Origin: Dryas octopetala
Lineage: Eukaryota > Streptophyta > Magnoliopsida > Rosales > Rosaceae
Assembly: GCA_963921425.1 (NCBI GenBank)
Contig: OY992836.1
Location: forward strand, 9,951,304-10,015,303
Reading direction: 5' to 3'
Length of the DNA stretch: 64,000 nucleotides
Shown piece after piece: positions 1 to 13,290 of the stretch. A program made the translations under genes and the position numbers. The notes under the pieces were generated by a model. That model was not told the origin of the DNA, ran no database searches, and saw only the letters and a list, made by a program, of their open reading frames with translations. Positions within the stretch are counted from its first letter, which is position 1; the number at the start of each line of letters is the position of its first letter.

Positions 1-107
1 TGGCCTAAAAATAAACGGTTTAGATTTTGAAATTACATTGTGCAGTAGGCCCAACATAGTAGTTAGTTTTATATTAACTTACTAACTAGTTAGTTTTAGA
101 GCATTCT

Positions 108-144
<37 letters not shown>

Positions 145-553
145 TTGGCAGCTGCAATGATTTACATCTCAAAAATGTAATGGCTGAAAACGATTAATCT
201 TGGGTATAATCTTGGGTAATTTAATCTTGGGTATAATCTGCTCAGTGAAAAATGTGAAGTGGCTGAAAACGATTCCTTTTGCAGAGTCGTCGCCTCCAAC
301 CATGAATCCGATTTCTTCCCTCTAGAGCCATACGCACGTACAGCAGTGAATAAAAAACATATGAACAAGTCGAGAAAGACAATGTGCACACTAGGATCAG
401 TAGAGCAAGGTTGGAAGAATAAAAAAACAGTGATATATATATATATATATATATATGATGAATCAAATGACATACGAAAGCATGTTACAGAACAATCAAA
501 TTAACTAATTTAGTAGGCAAATTTAACAGCTATAAATGGCCATTAGCCTCAAG
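1..553. other. Intergenic left edge with two (TA)n microsatellites
   Basis: No gene is supported here. Alternating TA runs lie at about 110-143 and 433-456. Short ORFs across them are products of low-complexity sequence. The last eight bases (546-553, GCCTCAAG) are the left target-site duplication of the hAT-type element that follows. Confidence 0.7.
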
Positions 554-1845
554 TAGGGGTGTGTTTCGGCCGGATCGGATCGGAAATAGAGTGTTTCAAT
601 TCCAATCCAAAAAATTTTGGAATGAAATTTATGTTCCAATTTTCATTTCAAAAAATCGGAATTTCAACATCTCATTCCGATTTGAAATTTTTGGATTTCT
701 CGAAATTTTTGAAATTTTTCGGAATATAACATTTTCGGAACTTTCGGATAAACATTTGAAATTTTCGAATAAAAAATCGGAATTTTCACATTTTCATTAT
801 ATTTTTTAGAACATGTTTGGATTTTTTTTTAGAATAATGATGAAATTAACAAACAAACAAAAATTAAAAGACAATAGATTATGATGCATTTCAATATTTA
901 TATTAAAATGTAATTAAAATATATGTCCAATTTAAAAAGAAAATTCAAAATATTAATTTAAATAACATTTAGAACTATACCATCTCATACCATTACCATA
1001 AAAAAAATCTAGAAAAGAAGGAAAAAAAAAAAAAGATGCAATTTAGCAAGTTTTTCATTGCTAGATTATGTATGTTAAAAAATAAATTATGTATAATATA
1101 TATTGTGTATGTTTAATGGTATATATTATATATTATAACATACATAATATATAAGAGAAATAAATGTCACTATGTATGTATAATAGGCTTAATAGCACAT
1201 ATCTTAGAGGTGGGGGATTAATCTTTGGAGCTCATCCAACATTGTTAGAATAAATGTCATTAGTAGATACATGTTACTCATATATATATATCATGTTTGA
1301 AATTTTGAAAATAATAAGTTTAAATATTTAGTAATTAGTAATTACAATTGGTGGGATATTCCAGTTGGAATAACTGTAGAATTGCTTCATATCTTCAATT
1401 CCTCTCCCTAATAAAAAAAAATAGTAATTACATGTACGGAAAAATGTGGATGTTTGTGTTACCAACTTACCATTTATGTTATTATGATACACATATATTT
1501 ATAATGTACATATGTTTATATTAATAGTATTAGTCATCTTTTTTAAAATATATGTTATATGTATCATACTAAATAAATGATAAAATATATAATATGGAAT
1601 AAATTGGCATAATTTTGGAAATATTGGATCGGAATGTTTTCGGAACATTTCGGAATTTTTTGGATCAAAATTCGGATCGGAATGTCTTCGGAATTTACAT
1701 AAACATTCCAATTCCAATCCAATTTTTTTAGAATTTTCGGATTTCGGCATTTTCGGATTCGGCAATTTCGGATTCGGAATAAAATTAAAAATTTTCGGAT
1801 AGAAATCGGTCGGATTCGGATTTTCCAATCCAAATCACACCCCTA
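554..1845. mobile_element. Non-autonomous hAT-type DNA transposon, 1,292 bp
   Basis: The element begins TAGGGGTGTG and ends CACACCCCTA, so the termini are inverted repeats. It is flanked by a perfect 8-bp duplication, GCCTCAAG at 546-553 and at 1846-1853. An 8-bp TSD with TAGGGGTG-like ends is the signature of the hAT superfamily. Both ends carry dense sub-terminal repeats of the TTCGGAT/ATCCGAA type, possible transposase-binding arrays; the interior is AT-rich. No transposase ORF is visible, so it would need help in trans. The intact TSD suggests a fairly recent insertion. Confidence 0.9.
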
Positions 1846-1853
1846 GCCTCAAG

Positions 1854-2465
1854 ATAAACATTATATGTCAAAGGAGGAAGTGCAAGATCAGCAGCCTTTC
1901 GCTTTTTAGTTCGTCGCAGCACTATATATATATGTTCTCTAAAATTTTGTGTTTGAGAAAAATCATGGCTCTTCTTCCTATGAGTTCATTTCCATGTGCT
2001 CTATTGGCCATTCTTGCAAACATCAAACAATACAATACATATGTAAGCACATAGATACTTCTGTAAATGTATCAAACATATAGATAAATATATTAACAAG
2101 AAAAAAGAAGAATAATAACTGCAAATTCAGTACTTCCACTAACAAAAATGTCTAACAATTAATTATACTGTGAGGGCAATTTGAACATTGTGTTTTTATG
2201 CAACTGCAAATGAGAACGACAGTCACAAATATGTATTCAAGCCAAAAAATTAGTCAAATAAAAATGTAGATAGTGTAAGGAATGGATTATGGAGATATAA
2301 GTGACCAATATAAGCAACCAGCACTACATCTTCACAGAATTCCCTATTCATAATTGTCTAACAAGAGAATATGTATCCCACGGTATGTAGGTATATATGC
2401 ATGTTATATAAGCAACATTTATCCTTCGATCGTACCTATGATCAAGAATTCTGGGCAGAAGTATT
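1854..2465. other. Intergenic, nothing recognised
   Basis: AT-rich sequence with no long ORF, RNA gene or clear repeat on either strand. Confidence 0.5.
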
Positions 2466-2637
2466 ATATTATTTTGTGTAACTGATACACCGTCATCGTA
2501 ATTAATTCAACATATCATAATATGAGTGAATGTTATTAATACTATATCATACTAATATAAATATACTATCTAATAATATCTTTACAAGTTGAATTGATTA
2601 CACCATGTAGCGATGTAAAGATACATCCAATAATTTT
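2466..2637. repeat. Degraded foldback MITE related to 17574-17756
   Basis: The left end (from about 2466) and the reverse complement of the right end (to about 2637) share an imperfect inverted repeat reaching inward to AATTCAAC. The arms resemble those of the better preserved MITE at 17574-17756 and 40792-40973 (TTATTGG...ATAACCGATA...). I infer an older member of the same family. No TSD was identified. Confidence 0.45.
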
Positions 2638-2769
2638 TTCACTTGGGAATGCTAATATATACGATAAATACGAGAGGGAGTTATATGTTTGACCAAACAT
2701 AAATTGGGGGTTGAAGTGTTAAAAAATTTAGTTTGAGGGGATAAATTGTAATTAACCTGTTTTTTTTAA

Positions 2770-3239
2770 TAGAAAATTAGGATTAAATACCAAATATCAA
2801 TAGTTTTTCAATAAAGCAGCAAGTCACTAATTTTTTTTAGTTTAGGTACTAACCTAGAGTAAGACATTTTGGATTAGGTCACAAATCAGTTTGTTATATA
2901 GTTGTGACTGTCGAACAATCACAGTTGTGATTAAACTGTGACTGTTTCAAATTTATAAAAATTTAAAATTTTTAAGAGTTTAATATTTTTTATTTAGGCT
3001 TGGGAGATAAAATCATATAACTTAAAGACTAAACAGTAAAGTTTAAGCCTTGCAAATATTGAAAAAATAACAAATCAATAAAAAAATTATGACTGTTAGA
3101 CAGTCACAGCTCGATATAACCATGTTTTTTAAAATTGGTACCTAAACTGAAATTTAGTACCTAAAGTAAAATAACATAAATATTTTGGTAATTAAAATGA
3201 AAAAACATTATAATTTGGTACCTAAAATCAACGGAACTT
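2770..3239 (-). repeat. Dispersed repeat, second copy of the 42786-43210 insertion
   Basis: Read on the minus strand, this stretch matches the insertion at 42786-43210 through most of its length. Shared landmarks are TTTAGGTACTAA near each end, a GTGACTGTTCGAC-like palindromic core and the TTTTCTA terminus. The other copy has a 9-bp TSD, pointing to a Mutator-like non-autonomous element; here the flanks are degraded and no clear TSD remains. It has no coding capacity. It lies about 190 bp upstream of the SPT5 start codon. Confidence 0.75.
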
Positions 3240-3381
3240 TTCTTAAAAGGTCATGAAAAGCAATAATTCTTAAAAGGTCATGCACTATGTTTGCTTCTTC
3301 CACCAACGTATCACACACGTAACACATCCTGGGTTAGTTGCATTCGCCATTTGCATAAAGCTCACCCACTGCACTCTCTTA

Positions 3382-3403
3382 GCAAAACCCCTAAAACCCT
3401 AAA
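3382..3403 (+). promoter_or_regulatory. telo-box-like motif in the SPT5 5' leader/promoter
   Basis: Two overlapping ACCCTAA-type motifs (CCCCTAAAACCCTAAA) sit 25-46 bp before the SPT5 start codon. Telo-boxes of this form are common just upstream of plant genes for transcription and translation machinery. No obvious TATA box is seen nearby. The role is inferred from motif and position only. Confidence 0.5.
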
Positions 3404-3427
3404 TTGCTCTCTACAACAGACACAGCC

Positions 3428-6400
3428 ATGCCGCGTCATAGAGACGAAGACAATGATGATACGGAGCCAGAGGAGGAGGAGCACTACGAACAAGACGACG
3501 TAGATGAAGAAGAAGAGGAGGAGGAGGAGGAGCGAGGAGGACGAAGGGCCAGCCAGAAGCGGAGGAGATCGGATTTCATTGAAGACGGGGCAGAGGAGGA
3601 TGACAATGAGGAAGAGGAGGACGATGATGATGAACAGGCCTATGGTGGTGGTGGTCGTAGTCGTAAGCGGAGGAATAAGAGGCTCCCTGGCGAGCAGTAT
3701 CTTGATATCGAAGCCGAGGTGGACAGCGACGAGGAGGAAGAGGAGGATGAGGGCGATGACGGTACGACCTGCTATTCCTTCTAGTAATCTCGTTTTATTT
3801 ATTCATTTGAAAAAAAAAAAATCTCGTTTTTTTATTGGATTTTTAAGTAATTTTTGTTTTTGTTTTTGGTTGAGATTTTTGGATATAAAGTTGGGATTGG
3901 GTTGGAATTAAGTTTACACGCGATTTTGGGGATTAATGAACGTTTTTCAATTTGTAGGTGGTGACATTCTAGTAATAAATTGTAATTGATTTGGGAATGG
4001 TAGTGTATTCGTATTGTGGGTTTCCTTTGATTATGATTTTACTGAGGTTCTTACAAGTTTCAAGATTGAATCGTGGCTTGCACATTTAAGTTTTAATTGA
4101 TCGAACTGTGATTGTGCACTGGGAAAGTCAATTTGGAGAGGTAAATTTGTTGTTAACGAAATTGGCAGAGTTTCATGTAGATTGATTGTTTTGTAAGATT
4201 GGATGTTTGCATTCTTATTTTCAATTTTTTTTTTTTTTTTTTCTTATGGTTCTTAAGAATGTAACGTTGCTGTTGCTTTAACACTTAACACTTAGCGATA
4301 TTGATGTGTATTGGAAGTCTTTGGAATTTGGAAACAATCATCTGATTCTTCTTGTATGTGACAAATTGAACTAAAAGGTACAAAAACGATAATCATCATA
4401 ATTAAGGTGCATGCTATTTTTTTGGTCATATGCTTTCCAGGTGAAGATATGCGTTTGGCACAATTCATTCTGTCTTGTGCCTAGTTTAAGGCAATATTTA
4501 ACAGTTATGCTCACATCAATGCTATTTGTTATCGTCCCTGTACTTGCCAAGGTTTTTCACACTGCATAAGTATTGCTAGTTTTATGAATTAATTTTTTTT
4601 TTTATGGTTACTTTATCATATTGTTTGGGAAGCTTTGAAGTTACAAATTAGGTTCAAAATTGTCAAATGGTTATGTTTGGAACAGTTGACCCTTAGAAGG
4701 CCGCCTCATAAGTCCAAAGTGGAAAAAGTTTTTTCTATTTTTTTAATTTTATTATATATATTTTTATATCAAAAGTAGTAAAAGGTTATTAGGTTAGGAA
4801 GTTCGACAAAAGAGGTCTCAGTATGGGAAGAACTGACTTTTTTGGGAGGCAATAGAGTTCTTGGTCAAATTTCTCTCCCATGTTCAATGGGGGCTGAAGT
4901 AGGCACCAATGGCCCTGAATCTGTTTAGAAACTCTTGTTCATGATCAAATTAGGTTATATTGCTTCCATTTCCTGAGTGATAAAAAGCAGACATCACAGA
5001 TTTTGTAGCTTAAAAATGTCTAAAGATCTATTCCCCCCCTTTTATTTAGTTGTTAACTTGGTAGGAAACTGTCAGAAAGGAGACTTGTGCTTTACTAGGG
5101 ATGATGGGAAATAAGAATATGTGTGTGTCTGACTATCACTTATGTAATGGTATGGAAAGGTGTCTCATGTGGTGAGAACGAATAAAATTTTGTTTGTTCT
5201 TGTTAGAATTAATGATAAAATTGAAGTGCTTTAAAGTACTTTAACATGACTTCAATCATTTATTTGTAGTTCAATCCAATTCTTCCAAACAGATTATTTA
5301 AAAACTGTTTAAATTTTCTTTTATTAAATTGAGTTCAATTGATTCTGTCTAGGTTTTCATTCAGGGTGTAATCCTTGTTATTAGGGTTTGTAGAAACGTT
5401 GTAGCTCTCTATTTAGGAGTGCACTACCCCCTTGGCACGCGCTCATGCATGGGACCAATTGGCTTTCTTTATGCATATATATCAATTTATTATAATGAAA
5501 AAATATAGTGGACAAAATAAATATAAAGGGGAAAACGAAAATTCAGGAGAAACTGGTCTCCCCTCTCCTCCACTTACTACTTAGTAGGCGGGGTCTTTTG
5601 TTTTTATATCTCATTTAACTTTTTTTAATTTAACAGATTATGATTTTCTCTTTTGCCCTTCATTAATTAAATTTTCTCCTTTATAAATTGTAGCTATTCA
5701 AGGGCATATTTTTTGGGTTTTTGAAAGTTTAACCAAAGGCCATTTGGCTTTATATATATAGATAGATTATGATTCTTCCCCTCGTTTTATTGGAATGACC
5801 ATTCATGGTCGTATCTCCAGTGGATCTTAATTTCTTTTTCTATGTATTAGTGATGGTCTTATAAGAATCTTTGTGCAGATTTTATAGTGGATAATGGAGC
5901 TGATCTACCTGAGGAAGATGATGGTAGAAGGATGCATCATCGCCCATTGTTGCCACGTGAAGATGAACAAGAAGATGTTGAAGCACTGGAGAGAAGAATT
6001 CAAGCAAGATATGCAAGGTCAAGTCATAAAGAATACGAGGAGGAGATCACTGATGTGGATCAACAAGCTCTTTTACCTTCTGTTCGTGACCCAAAGTTGT
6101 GGATGGTGAAATGTGCGGTATGATTACTTTTCCTAGCGTGATACCAATTTACATGGTTGGTTCTCAGTTTTGAGAAAATGCTTATGATATCTTTGCTGAT
6201 TCCTGTCAGATTGGTAAAGAGCGAGAGGTTGCTGCTTGCTTAATGCAAAAGTATTTTGATAAACGTGAACTGAAAATCATGTCTGCTATTGCTCTTGACC
6301 ACTTGAAAAATTATGTGTATGTTGAAGCAGTCATGGAAGCCCATGTGAGGGAGGTACGCTTGTGTTGGTATATGCATAATTTGTGGTGATTTACATATGT

Positions 6401-9400
6401 GCACACCAGACTATGTTTGGCATTATACTTTATATACATGCTTATCTCTTTGATTGTTATGTTTGCTTGGTTGGTTCTTTGATTTGGTTTCAGGCTTGCA
6501 AAGGTTTGCGCAATATGTTTCCTCAGAAAATAAAGTTTGTTCCTATTAAAGAAATGACTGATGTTCTTTTGGTAGAAAGCAAGGCAATAGATATTTCTAG
6601 GGATACTTGGGTCAGAATGAAGATTGGGATATATAAAGGGGACCTTGCCAAGGTATTAATTGTATTTTGCTTATTCATATCTGATGATACTTTATATAAC
6701 CTCAAAGCTTCTTTTCTACAGGTTGTAAATGTGGATAATGTGGGGCAGAGAGTTACCGTAAAATTAATTCCAAGGATTGATTTACAAGCTCTTGCAAGTA
6801 AACTGGTAACGTTTGCTACGTATTTTTGATATTTAATTGAGTCTCAGCCTTTAATGTCTACATGAACAATCTTTTTTATTTTCATTCCTATTATTTCCAA
6901 TAAAAATTGCTGAGGTAGTGCTCCCATTAAATTGATTCCTTGGATTGTCTTTGTTGTGTTAGTTCTATTATTCCCACCTCCCCTCCCCATAAGCCTGTCA
7001 TTATTCAATTGTGTACTATTATTAATTTATCTGAGTAATTTTGAGGTGATTTATTTATGATACAGGAGGGCAGAGAAGTTGTGAAAAAGAAGGCGTTTGT
7101 TCCTCCTCCACGTTTTATGAACATTGATGAAGCTAGGTAATACTTGACTCTTTCCTATTACAATATTGTTTCCACTCCCCATGTATTTGTAGATTAATTT
7201 CTTACCTTGTTGTCTCATATGTTTTTGTATTCTGCTCAGAGAACTGCATATTCGTGTAGAGCGTAAACGAGATCCAATTACGAGTGACTACTTTGAATAT
7301 ATAGAGAAAATGATGTTTAAAGATGGTTTCTTATATAAAAAAGTATCAATGAAATCAATTAGTTCTCACGACATACATCCCACTTTTGATGAACTGGAAA
7401 AATTCCGGAAACCGGGGGAGGATGGTGAAGGAGATATAGCCAGTCTATCAACTTTATTTTCTAACAGAAAGAAAGGACACTTTATGAAGGGTGACGCAGT
7501 CATCGTTGTGAAGGGAGATCTCAAAAATTTGAAAGGATGGGTTGAGAAAGTTGAGGAAGATACTGTTCATATCAGACCCAAAATAAAAGAGCTCCCAGTA
7601 AGAATGCATTCATCTTTGTTTTGGTGCTTTGTTTTTGTGATATCTAAATTACTTGTTAAAAGATTGCTACTGAGTCACTGATTTAGTGTTGTGACCACTT
7701 TTCTTATTGTGGATCTCATTTTGCAGCAAACTCTTGCCATGAATGAAAAAGAGCTTTGCAAATACTTTGAGCTTGGGAATCATGTGAAGGTTGTATCTGG
7801 TACTCAGGAAGGTGCAACTGGTATGGTTGTTGACATTGACAAGCATGTGGTCATCATTTTATCTGATACAACCAAGGATCATGTGAGTGATATTTTTTCC
7901 TTTAGTTAGTGCTAAAGTCGTGGACTTCAGCAATAGTTTTCTACTAAAATAGTAATGTGGAACTGGTATGGTTGTTGGTGGCAATAAAATGACATGATTA
8001 TTTCTTGTTTACAGATCCGTGTGTTTGCTGATGATGTTGTAAAGAGTTCTGAGGTGACATCTGGTATTACCAGAATTGGGGACTATGAGCTTCATGATCT
8101 TGTGCTACTGGAGTAAGTTGCTATTCTGTGTTCACAAGTCATCTGTTTGTTCTTTATCATAATTTTTAACCAGTTCTTTATCATGTTGAATAATATAACT
8201 TTAATTGTTCTGTGATTTGGTGCAGTAATAATAGTTTCGGTGTAATTATACGTGTAGCAAGTGAAGCATTTCAGGTATGTAATCTTTATAGGCAATTTTT
8301 CTGATGCTCTCTTTCTTTGTTTTCTTATTTTTTAACCATGCTACAGGTTCTTAAGGGAGTTCCTGAGAGACCTGAGGTTGCCCTTGTCAAGTTAAGAGAG
8401 ATCAAATGCAAGATTGAGAAAAAATTTACTGTTCAAGATCGTTATAAGAACACAGTGTCTGTGAAAGATGTTGTGAGGGTCTTTGAGGGACATTGCATGG
8501 TGAGATGAGATCTATATTTCTTCCTTGATATACCTCATTCTATGATTTCATAAATCTCAGGCTATATAATAACGGCTTTTGCCATGATAGGGGAAACAAG
8601 GTACTGTGGAACACATATACAGAGGAGTATTGTTCATTTATGATCGCCATCACCTAGAGCATGCAGGCTTTATCTGTGCTAAGTCCTGTTGTTGTGTTGT
8701 TGTGGGAGGATCACGTGCCAATGATGATAGAAATGTAAACCCTTTGTGCTCTTTTTCAGTGGATCTGAACTCTTTATCTCTCATGGGTTTGATTTTGTTA
8801 GTAGTTTTGATCGATACTTTTTTCCCACTCCTATATCTAATGTGTAGGGTTACTCCTACTCAAGATTTGACCATCTCAGATCTCCTCTTATTCCTCAGTC
8901 CCCGAAGAGGTTTCCTAGAGGCCCTCCTACTGACTGTATGTTCCAGATGTTTCACTGCTCACTCTTTATTCATATTGCAAACAAACTCTCTTTTTCATAT
9001 TTTTGCCATGTGTCTAAATTTTTTTGCCATATTTTGATTGAATAAGTTTGTAAATAGTTCTTACTTATATGGTTCAGCTGGAGGAAGGAATAGAGGTGGA
9101 CGAGGGGATGATGGCTTGGCTAGGACTACAGTAAAGATTCTCCATGGTGTCCATAAGGGCTATCGTGGGCGTGTTGTTGGGGTTAAGGGACAAAGTGTAC
9201 GAGTTGAACTGGAGTCACAAATGAAGATTGTTACAGGCAAGTCTATTTGTGGGATTTCTTGTCTTCGTAGCTATTTATGTATCTTTTTGGGCCATAACAC
9301 TGTTGTCATGCTCGCAGTTGACCGGAATTGTGTATCTGATAATGTGGCTGTTACAACACCATATCGGTAATTATAAATCAATTTAGTTTCTTTTTGGTCC

Positions 9401-11098
9401 TTAGCTATTGCTTTTTTTTCTGACTCATATCTACATGCTTTTTAGTGATACACCTCGCTATGGTATGGGAAGTGAGACCCCAATTCATCCTTCTCGAACT
9501 CCGCTCCATCCACATATGACTCCCATGAGGGATGCGGGAGGTCTGTTTTTGTTTTTTTTTTAAACCTTGTTGTTCACTTATTTAAGAAACTTAAATGTCT
9601 TGTATAAGTTTTGATACTCACTTATTCTTTTTGGACAGTATCTTGTTTGGCAGTGACATGTAATAGATGACTATCATTTGTATTTTTTCTTGCAGCAACG
9701 CCTATTCATGATGGCATGAGGACTCCTATGCGTGACCGAGCATGGAATCCGTATGCACCTTTGAGTCCACCAAGGTTTGTGTTTGAGTAACACTCAATTC
9801 CATTAGCCCTCATAGGAGACTTTGAGAAAGCATAATCATTGTCATTATCAGACACTCAATTTCATTAATTAAGCTTTAATAATCCATAGGGTTTATGTTT
9901 TTCTTAATAGGAATCATATTGAGATTAGGACTCTAAGTGACTGAGAAATTATCTTGAAGGCAAATGTAAGAACCCAACACCATAAATGACTGAACAAGTG
10001 CTAAAATAAGACTAACAAACCACATTTATGGCCTAAATCCGACTTTTATAAAGTTACAAAAGATCCTTGGCTCAATACATGTAATGTAAATAAATACTAG
10101 TACCTCAATTGATTACCATGAACATGGACACTTGTTATAAAACAAAATGCTTTGGAGGTTAACCAAGTGCCATTGCAAAAAGGGCTCTCAGATTGTTATA
10201 TTACTGTTATATCTTCAACTACTCAAGACTTTATAGTCAGATGAATGCCATTTAGGAAGCCACGTGTGCTTTTTTTACTGATGTTTCTTGGAACTTTGAT
10301 GGTGAGAAAATCAGGAGTAACTGGGAGGATGGAAACCCTGGTTCTTGGGGCGCTAGCCCACAGTATCAAGTGAGTAGTTCATGCATGATTGGCCTCAGTT
10401 TGCAAAGAAATGTAGCTCTAGTCTTTTTCTATGTTAAGTAACTGTAATGTTTGGTTTTCAGCCAGGAAGTCCTCCTTCATGGACGTATGAAGCACCAACT
10501 CCTGGTTCTGGCTGGGCTAACACTTCTGGTGGAAATTATAGTGAAGCTGGAACACCACGGGATAGTTGTTCTGGTTACGGTACAACTTGTAGTTTTGTTT
10601 CTTTAAATTTGCGCGAATACCTATTTTTCATTTGTAAGATTTCCCTTGAGTTTGCTTTCCTTTTTCTTCTTAAGAGTCCATTTTCTGTCCCTGTTGCAGC
10701 AAATGCTCCAAGCCCTTATTTGCCGTCGACTCCTGGTGGGCAGCCTATGACACCAAACTCAGCATCCTATCTTCCTGGAACTCCTGGAGGGCAGCCAATG
10801 ACACCAGGGACTGGTAGTCTGGATGTGATGTCTCCTGTTATAGGTTTGAGTTGCAGTTATTTTTATTACTCACTAGCATAATCATAGTGTTGAATTCATG
10901 GTTAATCCACCCATATCCAGGGACCCGGGCAAGGTTCAAGTCTTATTGTCTATTTGTGGGCAGAATTAGATGGGTGTTTGATTCTTAGTGTTCCCCTATT
11001 TGGTAGTCTTCTAATGTTGTCATTGTTTAATTTTCTTGAGTTAGACTAGCAGCTAGGCTGTGGTGGTTTCTGATTTCATGCCTGTCGTTGCTTCTTCT

Positions 11099-11136
<38 letters not shown>

Positions 11137-12250
11137 CTGTGCTCCTCGTTGTATACCCCTGTGTACTGGGACACTTCTTTTTTGTTCATAAAGTGGTATA
11201 TTTATAAAAAAAAAAAATTGCGTTTCTTATTTTGATGGGTAATGGAAGGAATAAATTGTTACAGCAAATTTAAATTCAACATATGTATCCCCTACTCAGT
11301 TGGATTTGCTAGAGCTCTATACCCCTATTTGAGTTTTGGTATTTTAATCTAACATCTTCTACCAGGTGGGGAAAATGAAGGACCATGGTTCATGCCAGAC
11401 ATATTGGTCAATGTACGCAATTCTGGAGAGGAAACTACTGCAATTGTCAGAGAAGTGCTCCCGGTATGTCCTTAAATCACGTTCTTATTTTGCACATTTA
11501 TATGATCACGAAATACAAAGATATTTGAACCTGCAACAGATGTGAACATTAAGTAATTTCGTCATTTCTACAAATTATTAAACTAGAAATAATACATTCA
11601 ATTGAAACTCCTGTTGGTTTTTTTTGGCCGTTAATTGCAACTCCTGTGGAGATATGTTGTAGCTAGGCCAATAGATAGAATAATAGGTATATGAAACTGC
11701 TTTGGATTGTCACTTGGGGGGGGGGGGGGGGGCTTGTAAGTTATCTATGAACTGCCCGTTCGAGTTTTCTGGAGAGAAAAGAAAGCTGGTTATGATGCGG
11801 TGGGGCTCTGTGGCCTTCACTGTTAGTTTTCCAATCCAATTTCTTGAAGTGCATGTGCAGCTATATTTATTTTATTCTAGTTGATTTTGCTCTTTAAAAT
11901 GATCTTGTTGCAATGTCTATCACCGAAGTAGATACCAACATTGTTTGTAAGCACAGCACCTGTGCAATTACTTTAGATACTAAGAACACTGTTTTGTGGT
12001 TCAGGATGGCTCCTGTAGGGTGGCTCTTGGGTCTGGCGGAAATGGTGAAATTGTTACGGCATTTCCTAATGAAATAGACGTAGTTGTACCGAGGAAAAAT
12101 GATAAGATCAAGATCATGGGGGGCGCATTACGTGGTGCAACTGGCAAGCTGATTGGTGTGGATGGCACAGATGGAATTGTCAAGATAGATGGCACTCTTG
12201 ATGTTAAGATATTAGACTTGGCTATTTTGTCAAAGCTAGCCCAATCATAA
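3428..12250 (+). CDS. SPT5: Transcription elongation factor SPT5 homolog (complete, 22 exons)
   Basis: Encodes the large DSIF subunit that pairs with SPT4, binds elongating RNA polymerase II and controls pausing and processivity in the nucleus. Exons: 3428-3761, 5879-6117, 6210-6353, 6494-6652, 6722-6805, 7066-7136, 7240-7597, 7727-7882, 8015-8112, 8226-8274, 8347-8499, 8591-8734, 8848-8935, 9078-9236, 9318-9366, 9446-9540, 9696-9774, 10315-10369, 10462-10579, 10700-10843, 11366-11463, 12005-12250. All joins keep frame, total 3,120 nt, 1,039 aa, close to plant SPT5 length. Domains: Glu/Asp-rich acidic N-terminus (1-180); NGN (about 184-272, from LWMVKC); KOW modules near 273-315, 424-455, 477-510, 600-635 and 710-735; a Thr-Pro-rich C-terminal repeat region (about 760-925, CDK9-type substrate); terminal KOW (959-1039). 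The start is the ATG at 3428, followed by MPRHRDED. Intron 14 has a GC donor (9237). Intron 1 is 2.1 kb. Confidence 0.95.
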
Positions 12251-12667
12251 TTTGGTGGGAACAAATCAAAATTTATTGTAAATTTAGCTTTAAAATAAGA
12301 GGGTTGCTATTTGCACACCATTTTCTTCTCTTTGCACACCCTTTCTTAAAAAAAAAAATAAAAACTCAAAGTAAAAGACTTTATACCCCATCAATTTTTC
12401 TTTTTGCACACCCTTCCTAAACAGAAAAAAAAAAAAAAAACACACACACCCCATCCCCATCTCCCCCCTCCCCCCCGTACACACCCCCTCACCCACACAC
12501 CTCCTCCCCACCTCTCCTCCCTCCGGCACACACCCATCCCCGAGCATCCTACCACCACCGGCGACCACCCCACCCTCTCTTCTTTTTCTTCCTCTTACCC
12601 GGACCACCTCCCTTCCTCCAGCAAGCTTACCGTCGCGCGCCGGAGAAGAAAACTTAAAAAAAAAAAA

Positions 12668-12810
12668 AATTGGATCGGGTTCGGTGGACCAGTGCCGAAC
12701 CCAATGGTTTCGTTCGGTAGGTACCCACCGAACAATCCTATTCTATTCGGCGGGTACCTGTCGAACGAAACCACCGGGTTCGGCACTGGTCCGCCGAACC
12801 CGCTGCAATT
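12668..12810. repeat. Long palindrome inside element E
   Basis: Arms of roughly 58-60 nt, 12668-12727 and 12751-12810, are near-complementary. GGGTTCGGTGGACCAGTGCC matches the complement of GGCACTGGTCCGCCGAACCC, and GGTTTCGTTCGG matches CCGAACGAAACC-type sequence in the opposite arm. The spacer is about 23 nt. The same palindrome, clearly diverged, occurs in E' at 20383-20530. Confidence 0.85.
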
Positions 12811-12850
12811 TTTTATTTTTTTTTAACTTGTTTGGCTGTCTGCTTGGGAG

Positions 12851-12851
<1 letters not shown>

Positions 12852-12918
<67 letters not shown>
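12852..12918. repeat. (GA)n microsatellite inside element E
   Basis: An uninterrupted GA dinucleotide run of about 65 bp, likely length-variable. Confidence 0.9.
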
Positions 12919-12925
<7 letters not shown>

Positions 12926-13290
12926 GAGAAAGGGAGGAGCCGAGGAGGGGCTGCCAGGCTGGTTATGGTGGCTGTTTTGGGTGGTGCTGCGAGGAAGGTG
13001 GTGGTGCTACAAGGAAGATGGTGGTGCGCAGTGGTGGTGGTGGTGCGAGGAATGTGGTGCTGTTGGTGCGACGAAGGTGGTGGTGCTGCTGGTGCGAGGA
13101 AGGTGGTGATCAGGCGGAGGGAAAAAAAGCAGAGCAAGGGGGTGTGTACGGGGGGGAGATGGGGATGGGGATGGGGGTGTGTGGGTGAGGGAAGGGCCAA
13201 ATGGTCTTTTCTCTTGAATTATTTATTTATTTATTTTTTTCAGAAAGAGTGTGCAAAAAGAAATTTAGGGGTGTGCAAATAGCAGCCCTC

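Larger units (their letters stand above)
12299..13290. mobile_element. TIR element E in the SPT5 3' flank, 992 bp
   Basis: The left end GAGGGTTGCTATTTGCACACC (12299) is the inverted complement of the right end (13270-13290) apart from one base. The flanks are a perfect 8-bp TAAAATAA (12291-12298 and 13291-13298). TIRs plus an 8-bp TSD suggest a hAT-like non-autonomous transposon. The interior holds a large palindrome (12668-12810), a CACACC-rich tract, a (GA)n run (about 12852-12918) and GTGGTG-rich sequence. ORFs across it come from low complexity. It starts 49 bp after the SPT5 stop, so it may lie in the 3' UTR or alter polyadenylation. A second member of the family (E') lies at the duplication junction at 20190-20911. 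Confidence 0.75.

Noticed and set aside
12404..13282. Several 60-140-codon ORFs on both strands in element E
   Set aside because: They are products of CACACC, GA and GTGGTG low-complexity sequence and change frame with repeat length.
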